In this document: piece after piece, positions 48,968-54,889 of the stretch
Layout: every line of letters starts with the position of its first letter
Numbering within the stretch: position 1 is the first letter of the stretch
DNA from: a virus
Reading direction: 5' to 3' (one strand)
Virus record (IMG/VR): IMGVR_UViG_3300034072_000879
Coordinates: 1 to 54,889 of that record
DNA length: 54,889 nucleotides
Made by a program: the position numbers and the translations under genes
The notes under the pieces: model-generated
The model's input: only the letters and a program-made list of their open reading frames with translations
Database searches by the model: none
What the model was told of the DNA's origin: nothing

Positions 48968-49319
48968 ACGCGATCTTTAGCATCAAGGCGTCCGCTTTCC
49001 TAGCCATATAGAATGGAGGCGGAGGACCAGCTATGATTTTCCCACCGTATGGTCCCGGAGCAGTGCTAAAGTCGACCCGTCTAGTCTGGTAGACATAGTC
49101 ACATGCCTTATATGAGATTCCAAAGAATGATGCTTCCGGCAAATTTACTAGAAAATTCTGAACCTTAGAGCGCATCACATAAAATGGTCCCTGAAGCTCT
49201 TCGCCCCTCAACGGACCACCTCCGGCCTGAGTCTGATGCTTGGCATAAGCCTCGCTCCAGTCAACTCGATAGGGTCTTAGGATTCGCCACCAAACCCTAG
49301 TTATTTTCATCTCGGACAC
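48954..49319 (-). CDS. FKL-tail family protein, cassette 2, altered tail
   Basis: 121 residues from GTG 49319, with GGAGG seven bases before it encoded by the previous gene's G-G-K end. The tail is KADALMLKIACGGD: Phe of FKL is Leu and Leu is Ile. The N-half has a Trp-rich strand (RVWWRILRPYRVDW). Confidence 0.55.
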   Translation of the reverse strand: MSEMKITRVWWRILRPYRVDWSEAYAKHQTQAGGGPLRGEELQGPFYVMRSKVQNFLVNLPEASFFGISYKACDYVYQTRRVDFSTAPGPYGGKIIAGPPPPFYMARKADALMLKIACGGD

Positions 49320-49589
49320 TTATTTGCCTCCAAACATCATCTTAAACAACACCGCTTCAGAAGTTTTGGCAAAAGACCACCGAGAATACCCGGCAGAATA
49401 CCACTCATGAGAGCAGTAGGTTTCGCACCATTCCTCCATTTCATAAAGCATCTGACGAACGGCCTCGCGTTCGTTTATGGCATTGAGAGAACGACCCGAC
49501 TGGGTATCGGGATAATGAATCGTGACTTCAGCAGCCTGTGGCCACTGGCTTCGTTTCCCCTTGTACTTACGGGGAGGGCTCCAAGACAT
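49320..49589 (-). CDS. FKL-tail family protein, cassette 2
   Basis: 89 residues, GGAG before ATG 49589. Helix MEEWCETYCSHEWY, strand RWSFAKT, tail SEAVLFKMMFGGK. First of a second sub-block, after an 83-base gap that contains a hairpin. Confidence 0.6.
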   Translation of the reverse strand: MSWSPPRKYKGKRSQWPQAAEVTIHYPDTQSGRSLNAINEREAVRQMLYEMEEWCETYCSHEWYSAGYSRWSFAKTSEAVLFKMMFGGK

Positions 49590-49601
49590 AATAATACTCC
49601 A

Positions 49602-49621
49602 GGAAGCGGGATTGCTTCCTA
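49602..49621 (-). terminator. Short hairpin in the cassette gap
   Basis: AGGAAGC pairs with GCTTCCT around six bases (about 49602-49621), in the gap splitting cassette 2. No T-run. Confidence 0.35.
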
Positions 49622-49672
49622 GTGTTCGCTGTGAAGGGCTGCTCGATAACTCATATGCCCTCTTCTAAGCTC

Positions 49673-49873
49673 TTACTTGATTACGTCAACCGATACTATG
49701 GTATCAATGGACTCGCCGTTGTTTTCGTTCTTGATCCATCGCTTTGCGGCAGCTCTTGCTTTGTGCTCATCAAAATTATAAGCCCAAAAGACGTTTCTGA
49801 CGTTGTTACCGTTTGGAAACAATGATGAAATCGTAATTTTCCATAATCTACAACTAAACATAATGTTACCCAT
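49673..49873 (-). CDS. Small protein inside cassette 2, no FKL tail
   Basis: 66 residues, overlapping the previous gene by 8 bases; ATG 49861 is an alternative. NVFWAYNFDEHKARAAAKRW is a strand plus helix different from the FKL plan, and it ends SVDVIK. The only non-family gene in the cassette. Confidence 0.45.
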   Translation of the reverse strand: MGNIMFSCRLWKITISSLFPNGNNVRNVFWAYNFDEHKARAAAKRWIKNENNGESIDTIVSVDVIK

Positions 49874-50147
49874 GGGTTAACTTAAAAAGCAATGCGTCAC
49901 TTGGGTTATCAAACCAAATCTCTAATCTAGAGGTGGGGTTGAGTTGATAGCTTCCTGAACAATTTTCAAAGCACCATTGACCACACGTATCTAGTATTTC
50001 ATCAGCTAGATTACTCAAACTCATAGGGCATCGGCCTTCTAGCTTGGCATTGTCTAAAAGGCGCGAAGCTATAGACGAGCCAAGACCTACAGAAATAATC
50101 CAGTAATGTTTGTTATCAACATCACATTCAAAGACACTGCTACTCAA
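49866..50147 (-). CDS. FKL-tail family protein, cassette 2
   Basis: 93 residues from TTG 50147, favoured because GGGGAGG lies six bases before it; ATG 50162 is the alternative. Strand HYWIISVG, helix TCGQWCFENC, strand RLEIWFDNP, tail SDALLFKLTHG. Confidence 0.55.
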   Translation of the reverse strand: MSSSVFECDVDNKHYWIISVGLGSSIASRLLDNAKLEGRCPMSLSNLADEILDTCGQWCFENCSGSYQLNPTSRLEIWFDNPSDALLFKLTHG

Positions 50148-50440
50148 GGGGAACCTCCCCATCTAAGCTTGAAAATCATAGCATCTTGCTCATCGGCAAA
50201 ATATACTCTGAACTGATGTCTTTGAATAGAACTAAACATATTCGTGGGATGGTCCTCAGTGCCACATCGTGGCATCTTGCCCTGGCCGCTTATGACGACA
50301 ATACTATTGGTCATTTCTTCTAGCCATTCCCTGACTTCTCGCTTTTTATCCTTTAGGTTAAGGCAAAAGCTTATGGTTTCAGGATCCAGATACCAACCTA
50401 CTTGATCTTCCCGATCCACTATGTAGATTTTCTGATTCAT
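50144..50440 (-). CDS. FKL-tail family protein, cassette 2
   Basis: 98 residues from ATG 50440, which overlaps the previous stop as ATGA. Helix VREWLEEMTN, strand FRVYFADE, tail QDAMIFKLRWGGSP. The codons of W-G-G spell the ribosome site of the next gene. Confidence 0.6.
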   Translation of the reverse strand: MNQKIYIVDREDQVGWYLDPETISFCLNLKDKKREVREWLEEMTNSIVVISGQGKMPRCGTEDHPTNMFSSIQRHQFRVYFADEQDAMIFKLRWGGSP

Positions 50441-50688
50441 TGGAACCACGCTAACTCAAAACGTTCAGCGTCCGTTTTGGTTTGAAACCAAGCAGTGAAT
50501 TCAACAGATCTGTTGAGCTTTCCCTTGGAACCATTAAACAACACAAAATCATATTGCATATGATGAACCAGGTGTTCCCGAGCCCATTTACAAATGATTT
50601 CCTCATTGAATTTCATGTCAGAGAACGTGATTACTTTTTTGAATAGCAGCTTTTTTGGCGGAGTGCCATTTCGGTGAACCGTTCCCAT
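50437..50688 (-). CDS. FKL-tail family protein, cassette 2, altered tail
   Basis: 83 residues from ATG 50688 (a GTG one codon earlier is possible). Helix IICKWAREHL, strand VEFTAWFQT, tail KTDAERFELAWFQ: Lys of FKL is Glu. Confidence 0.55.
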   Translation of the reverse strand: MGTVHRNGTPPKKLLFKKVITFSDMKFNEEIICKWAREHLVHHMQYDFVLFNGSKGKLNRSVEFTAWFQTKTDAERFELAWFQ

Positions 50689-50891
50689 CACAACCTCAAC
50701 TTGAAAATCATTGCGTGTTCTTTCGAAGGAAAGGCCAGACCGTGGAGATCTTGTCTTCCTCTGTAGATAAAGGCCACCTTGTTTTTGATACCCATATCTT
50801 CCAGTAGGGCCCAGGCTCGAAAATATTGATCAGATCCCAAAGATATAGGGGGATTGAATCTTAGATATCCAGGATCGGGCGGTCTAGGCAT
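50688..50891 (-). CDS. FKL-tail family protein, cassette 2, short
   Basis: 67 residues. Strand/turn GYLRFNPP, helix YFRAWALLEDMG, strand LHGLAFPS, tail KEHAMIFKLRL. Overlaps the previous gene by 8 bases. Confidence 0.6.
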   Translation of the reverse strand: MPRPPDPGYLRFNPPISLGSDQYFRAWALLEDMGIKNKVAFIYRGRQDLHGLAFPSKEHAMIFKLRL

Positions 50892-51162
50892 TGTGCCATC
50901 TCAACTTAAAAAGCATAGCATCTGCTGATTCAGCAAATGTTATTTGAATAGCGATCTGAGTATAGCCAAGACCAAAATGTCTTATTCCACTATTCTTACA
51001 CCAGTGACTTAGTTCGTCAATAATTCTGGTAGCAAATTGGTTCCACGATTTTTCATAGGTTTCTAGAATTTGAAATTCTACACCCAAGAGTTCGCCTAGT
51101 CGCCAGGCATTAATAGAGCTTCCTGCATCTTGGCGACTTCTGGTGAAAACAAACTGCTTCAC
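50884..51162 (-). CDS. FKL-tail family protein, cassette 2
   Basis: 92 residues from GTG 51162, which overlaps the previous stop as GTGA and follows GGGGAGGAGA; a TTG at 51174 is less likely. Helix ELSHWCKNSG, strand IAIQITFAES, tail ADAMLFKLRWHNA. Confidence 0.6.
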   Translation of the reverse strand: MKQFVFTRSRQDAGSSINAWRLGELLGVEFQILETYEKSWNQFATRIIDELSHWCKNSGIRHFGLGYTQIAIQITFAESADAMLFKLRWHNA

Positions 51163-51449
51163 TCTCCTCCCCAAATCAGTTTGAAAAGTAAAGCTTTTCT
51201 TCTATCTTTGAACATGAATTTTCTATAATCTGATAGTCTGCCATCTTGCCATTCAAACCCTAGATAACACCATTGATAATCATCGTCGTCATGTGATAGA
51301 AGCCAAGCGTGAAAATTGTAGAGGCCTTTACCAACATTAGTCTCTAGCCATTCAACACACTCGTTGCTCAACTTTGATGGGGCATAGTCGTTGTTTGATG
51401 GACTCCTAGATGCCATCCAAATTGTTATGTAGTCGTAATCTGATTCCAT
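51159..51449 (-). CDS. FKL-tail family protein, cassette 2
   Basis: 96 residues, ATG in the previous stop (TAATG). Strand YITIWMAS, helix CVEWLETNVG, strand RKFMFKD, tail RRKALLFKLIWGGE. Confidence 0.6.
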   Translation of the reverse strand: MESDYDYITIWMASRSPSNNDYAPSKLSNECVEWLETNVGKGLYNFHAWLLSHDDDDYQWCYLGFEWQDGRLSDYRKFMFKDRRKALLFKLIWGGE

Positions 51450-51733
51450 TATCCACCCCAGGTAAGCTTAAACAGAACCGCGTCAGACTGGTTTGTAAAG
51501 GCAAAGCCTGATTTACCCCTGATATTGACCGGTCTTGGAACCGAAGAGCAGTGGTGTCGACACCATCTCTGTATGACAGCAAGACCATAGTTTATCTGGT
51601 GGGCGTCAACCCCATTGGGGGTGTTGGAAAGATCAACACCCCCAATTTCCGCAATTCGCTCTAGTGTTATAAAGGCAATTATGTCATCTTCACTAGGGGA
51701 ATACCATATTGAAAGCCAGTCATGATAGCTCAT
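51449..51733 (-). CDS. FKL-tail family protein, first of cassette 2
   Basis: 94 residues. Strand WLSIWYSP, helix AVIQRWCRHHC, strand SGFAFTNQ, tail SDAVLFKLTWGG. It starts 13 bases after the stop of the topoisomerase large subunit, so the cassette is read from that operon. Confidence 0.6.
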   Translation of the reverse strand: MSYHDWLSIWYSPSEDDIIAFITLERIAEIGGVDLSNTPNGVDAHQINYGLAVIQRWCRHHCSSVPRPVNIRGKSGFAFTNQSDAVLFKLTWGG

Positions 51734-51746
51734 TGGTCACCAAGAT

Positions 51747-53630
51747 TCAGAGTCCAATCCACGCCTTGCGATCGTCTGAACGTTTGCTATTGAAAATCAA
51801 ATCTAGAGTTTCACCAATTTTGCCATCATCCAAGACCGGATATACTTCTGGGTTCTTTAAGCTATATTCCCAATCTTCCCTAGTTAGCGTTCCAAGCCCC
51901 TTGGCCCGCGTGATGGTCCAACCACTATATTCTTCAGGTTTGAACTCATGATAGTTGTGGGCATACCAATATTTGCGAGTCTTACCCTTTTCCGCAATAA
52001 TAAAGGGAGTTCGGAAAATATGAACAAAGGGTTCCTGATTGGGATCAAACAGCTCAGGCCAATAAGTGTGGAAAAAGTTGATCATCAAAGCGCCAATGTT
52101 CAAACCGTCAGGATCCATGTCGTGCGCAATGTAAACCTTACCATAACGCAAAGCACCACGGTGCGCCTTTTGGCCAATAATCAGCCCCAAGCAATTCATG
52201 ATGTCAGCGAGCTCTTTGTTCTCGATAACCCTCTTGGGCATTTCACCGTTAACGTTGAGAACCTTGCCTTTCATGCCGAGACCGCCATGTAGATCAGGAT
52301 CGCGGGCGGCACCCATTCCTGAGATGGCTGATTCACCCTCTGCTAGAAATAGGATACATTTGGATCTATCTTGACCCGCAGCGTCCATGAGACGAGGAAC
52401 CTTATTACGAAGGTTCTTCTTAGCAGCCTTTGCTAAATCCCCAAGATCCTTTTTCATCGTACGCTCTGCGCAACGCTTGTAGATCTCTTCAATCCACTCT
52501 TTGTTCTTCTTGATGAAGTCCTTGTAGAGTTCTGGGTTATCGAGGTGATCCTTGAGGATCTTACCTACCTCTTCGTTGATCAGTCGAGTCTTGCTCTGGC
52601 TGTCAAAGTTAGGGGCGCGCATGTTTGTGATATTATAAATCAGAACACCCTCAGTGACGTCACTGCGGTTTGGGCTCAGCTTGCGACGCTTGCTTTCACG
52701 CTCCAGCGCGGTCAGAAGATTTCCATAGAACAAACGACGGAATGTGTCGATGTGAACCCCGCCGTTGAACGCGGGAATGTTGTTTACAATCGTGTGAACG
52801 TGTTCACCGCCATCAATCCAGTTAGGCACAATCCAAAAGCGCGAACGGAACGTGTCTTCCTTTACCTCAAGAGCAATAGGCTTCAAACCAGGAAACAAAC
52901 TTTGCTCTGGGCGGGGCTTTACCTTGATCTGTTCACCATTGTAATAGACTTTGATAAGAGGATTACAGATCGCGACCTCTGTTACTCTGGTCCTGATGAA
53001 TTCCTCAGGTAGTGTTAGGTCAGGAAATACTTCGTCTGAAAGTTTGAATGTAATCTTGGTTCCGTTCTTACCTTGCTTCTTGGTGATTTTAGCTTTACCA
53101 ACTTGAAGCTCATCACCGAAAACCGCATTGCCTTGCGTGAACTCTTGTTGAAAACGTTCACCGTCCTTGTTGATTTCCATTCGGAAATATTCTGAACAAA
53201 AGTTTACAACCGACGCACCAATACCATTGGTGCCTGCTACTTCGCCACGCTCCTCAAAGTTTCGACCAGCTCGCGCTTCGGTCATAACCAAGGTAGCAAG
53301 ATGCATCTTATGTGATTCATCATAGGTAAAGGGGATACCACGCCCGTCATCAGAAATACTGATTTCCCTAGTCTTGACGTCGTAGTTTACGTCAATCCTG
53401 GATCCGTGTCCATGGCCTACCACCTCATCCAAGGCATTGTCTAGAACTTCTCTGAAAGCCGTATAGGTTGCCGGAACCCAACTTGTTTCAACTGGCTTAG
53501 GAACACCATCTACAAACTGTAGGACGCTTTGGGTATGAAGCGCTCTTGAGCCCAGATACATCTCTGTTCTGAGTCGGGCATGGGCATAGTCGGTGAGCTT
53601 TTTGATATTGTTACTTTTGTCATCAGACAT
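51747..53630 (-). CDS. DNA topoisomerase II large subunit (T4 gp39+gp60-like, unsplit)
   Basis: 627 residues. GHKL ATPase at the front: FREVLDNALDEV (about 61-72), SDDGRGIPF (about 93-101), GTNGIGASVVNF (about 133-144). Toprim domain behind: LFLAEGESAISG (about 433-444) and AHDMDPDGLNIG (about 508-519). In T4 this protein is split into genes 39 and 60; here it is one chain. Together with the gp52-like subunit it relaxes DNA during replication. The weak AAAGAA is the only ribosome site. A homing endonuclease gene lies divergently upstream. Confidence 0.9.
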   Translation of the reverse strand: MSDDKSNNIKKLTDYAHARLRTEMYLGSRALHTQSVLQFVDGVPKPVETSWVPATYTAFREVLDNALDEVVGHGHGSRIDVNYDVKTREISISDDGRGIPFTYDESHKMHLATLVMTEARAGRNFEERGEVAGTNGIGASVVNFCSEYFRMEINKDGERFQQEFTQGNAVFGDELQVGKAKITKKQGKNGTKITFKLSDEVFPDLTLPEEFIRTRVTEVAICNPLIKVYYNGEQIKVKPRPEQSLFPGLKPIALEVKEDTFRSRFWIVPNWIDGGEHVHTIVNNIPAFNGGVHIDTFRRLFYGNLLTALERESKRRKLSPNRSDVTEGVLIYNITNMRAPNFDSQSKTRLINEEVGKILKDHLDNPELYKDFIKKNKEWIEEIYKRCAERTMKKDLGDLAKAAKKNLRNKVPRLMDAAGQDRSKCILFLAEGESAISGMGAARDPDLHGGLGMKGKVLNVNGEMPKRVIENKELADIMNCLGLIIGQKAHRGALRYGKVYIAHDMDPDGLNIGALMINFFHTYWPELFDPNQEPFVHIFRTPFIIAEKGKTRKYWYAHNYHEFKPEEYSGWTITRAKGLGTLTREDWEYSLKNPEVYPVLDDGKIGETLDLIFNSKRSDDRKAWIGL

Positions 53631-53645
53631 GGTAGCATTCTTTCT

Positions 53646-53652
53646 GGTAAAT
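53646..53652 (+). promoter_or_regulatory. Late-type promoter box GTAAATA
   Basis: GTAAATA, 33 bases before ATG 53686 of the endonuclease gene. Confidence 0.45.
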
Positions 53653-53685
53653 ACAAGTGTATCAATTACTTAGCGTTGTGACACC

Positions 53686-54459
53686 ATGTTTTCTGACTTC
53701 TTGCTTCAAGCTCAATCAATCCATGGTTACAGGTATAGTTATCATATGGTCCAATACGTGAACATGGTTACCAAAGTCAAAATTGAATGCCCGATCCACG
53801 GAGAGTTCGATCAATATCCATTTCATCATGTAAAAGGGGCTGGCTGTAAGAAATGTGGCATACTTCAGAGGATCGCTAAACAAAAGATTTCAAATGATGA
53901 GCTTGAAAGACGTAGACTAGAGCACGAATCTAAGAAATCTGTCGCCAAAACTGAACTATTATCTGTAAGGGCTCTATCTTTTATAGAACGAGCATCAAAG
54001 GTTCATAATAATCATTACGACTATTCGTTGGTTGACTACCAATCTCTACAGACTCCAGTGGAAATCATCTGTCCTAACCATGGGACATTTAATCAAAGAC
54101 CAGCCAATCACTATCGAGGGCAAGGATGCCCTCGATGCGTAGGCCATGTTAGTCGCATGGAAATTGAATGGCTTGACAGTCTAGGAATCAAGGATCGTCA
54201 AGTTTGCCATTTCGTAAATGGAAAGAAGTTCATCTTCGATGGATATGACTCAGAGACTAATACGGTCTACCTATTTCATGGCGACTACTGGCACGGCAAC
54301 CCGAAAATATACGAAGCTTCGAAAATACATCCTGTTATCAAGAAGACATTTGGAGAGTTGTATATCAAGACTTTAGAAGAGGAACACCTTCTAAAGAAAT
54401 CAGGTTATAAAATAGTATCTATATGGGAAACAGATTTCAAAGCCAAGCTGATAAAGTGA
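53686..54459 (+). CDS. Homing endonuclease at the gp39 locus
   Basis: 257 residues. Two zinc-type repeats (IECPIHGEFDQY... CKKCG, about 32-60; IICPNHGTFNQR... CPRC, about 124-151). The C-terminal nuclease domain is homologous to that at 46921: FDGYDSETNTVYLFHGDYWH, TFGELYIKTLEEE, IVSIWE. The Glu expected in Y-E-F is Leu here, so activity is doubtful. No clear ribosome site. It lies divergent from the topoisomerase gene, in the place of a free-standing homing gene. Confidence 0.7.
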   Translation: MFSDFLLQAQSIHGYRYSYHMVQYVNMVTKVKIECPIHGEFDQYPFHHVKGAGCKKCGILQRIAKQKISNDELERRRLEHESKKSVAKTELLSVRALSFIERASKVHNNHYDYSLVDYQSLQTPVEIICPNHGTFNQRPANHYRGQGCPRCVGHVSRMEIEWLDSLGIKDRQVCHFVNGKKFIFDGYDSETNTVYLFHGDYWHGNPKIYEASKIHPVIKKTFGELYIKTLEEEHLLKKSGYKIVSIWETDFKAKLIK

Positions 54460-54784
54460 GTTTGAACATCATTGCTTCGCGTGCATCCTCAAATAAAACC
54501 AGTGCCTCTTTATCGTAATAGGGCATGTGAGGTCTAAAGCTATATTCATGCTTACAGTTTTGTTTCAGCCATTTCGCCAAACCCTCAGGTAGTTTGTATT
54601 TTGGTTGGTCGAAAAGGCCTCGGTTTTTAGGTGGTCGAATACCCTTGAACAATAAATCTACTGAACTTAGCATCATTACCTTCCAAGGTGAATAGGTTCC
54701 ATTCTCAACCAATGTATCGCTTATATCTACAACATATCGACCATCTATTAATTGAAAACTACGTTTCTTAATGTTATTGGACAT
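54437..54784 (-). CDS. FKL-tail family protein with gp39-like first residues
   Basis: 115 residues, AGAGG before ATG 54784. Helix LAKWLKQNCK, strand EALVLFED, tail AREAMMFKLTLSAWL. Its start, M-SNNIKK, repeats residues 6-11 of the topoisomerase large subunit with different codons. It converges on the endonuclease gene (23-base overlap). Confidence 0.6.
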   Translation of the reverse strand: MSNNIKKRSFQLIDGRYVVDISDTLVENGTYSPWKVMMLSSVDLLFKGIRPPKNRGLFDQPKYKLPEGLAKWLKQNCKHEYSFRPHMPYYDKEALVLFEDAREAMMFKLTLSAWL

Positions 54785-54874
54785 CTCTTGCCTCTGCTTA
54801 TGAATTCTTTTTACAGGTATAGAACCCTAGAAGTCTATTTCTACCAGGATACAGAACGATTTATCAAATCAAGG

Positions 54875-54880
54875 TTGACG
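54875..54880 (+). promoter_or_regulatory. Possible early promoter -35 at the right edge
   Basis: GGTTGACGTCT repeats the -35 context of the promoter at 38084; the -10 would lie outside the window. Confidence 0.3.
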
Positions 54881-54889
54881 TCTATCATT

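Overview
The window is part of a large, T4-related (tailed, myovirus-type) phage genome whose host is probably an alphaproteobacterium. The phage call rests on a T4-like replication and nucleotide set: a gp61-type primase, a gp41/DnaB-type helicase, the two subunits of a gp39/gp52-type topoisomerase II, NrdA/NrdB with a glutaredoxin, a PD-(D/E)XK nuclease, a PAAR spike tip and a tail protein with a tropism-determinant-like N-terminus. A T4-like late promoter motif (CTAAATA/ATAAATA) sits 22-38 bases before many starts. The host guess rests on a gene-encoded tmRNA in the permuted two-piece arrangement typical of alphaproteobacteria, with an NDN...LAA tag.

Layout. 1-3.9 kb: DpdA-like base-exchange enzyme, primase, helicase. 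3.9-8.3 kb: small late proteins, a nucleic-acid ligase-like protein and a nucleotidyltransferase, ending at a strong terminator. 8.3-10.5 kb (minus): a 31-residue gene, a four-PAS-domain protein and a one-span membrane protein. 10.5-20.4 kb: a late block of virion or assembly-type proteins, with a PD-(D/E)XK nuclease and an antisense SWIM-finger gene. 20.4-24.2 kb: nrdA, nrdB, grx. 24.2-26.5 kb: small proteins ending in a spike-tip (PAAR) gene. 26.5-26.9 kb: tmRNA. 27-28.9 kb: small genes, including a CheY-like receiver interrupted by one amber codon. 28.9-33.3 kb: a cargo block of YqiJ-like, flotillin (YqiK-like), XpaC-like and TelA-like genes. 33.3-38.1 kb: secreted thermonuclease, NADAR, zinc-ribbon/OB and HNH proteins. 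38.1-42.2 kb: a G+C-rich CCA-adding enzyme, a first tandem cassette of 'FKL-tail' proteins, an Smr protein and QueD. 42.3-45.6 kb: endolysin, a bL12-like protein and others. 45.6-54.8 kb (mostly minus): topoisomerase medium subunit, a homing endonuclease, an old duplicated 5' end of the topoisomerase gene, a second long FKL-tail cassette, topoisomerase large subunit, and a second homing endonuclease.

Two transcription programs can be read. Early-type promoters are TTGAC(A/G), a 16-17 base spacer, then TA(N)AA(C/A). Late-type promoters have only the CTAAATA-like box. The strongest unexplained signals are: (1) at least 21 small proteins sharing a C-terminal F-x4-DA-xx-FKL-x-W signature, in overlapping cassettes; (2) the YqiJ-flotillin-XpaC-TelA membrane/stress block; (3) the permuted phage tmRNA together with a CCA-adding enzyme; (4) the receiver gene with an amber codon; and (5) the homing endonuclease that left a synonymously diverged copy of the topoisomerase gene's 5' end. 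No tRNA gene and no CRISPR array was recognised.
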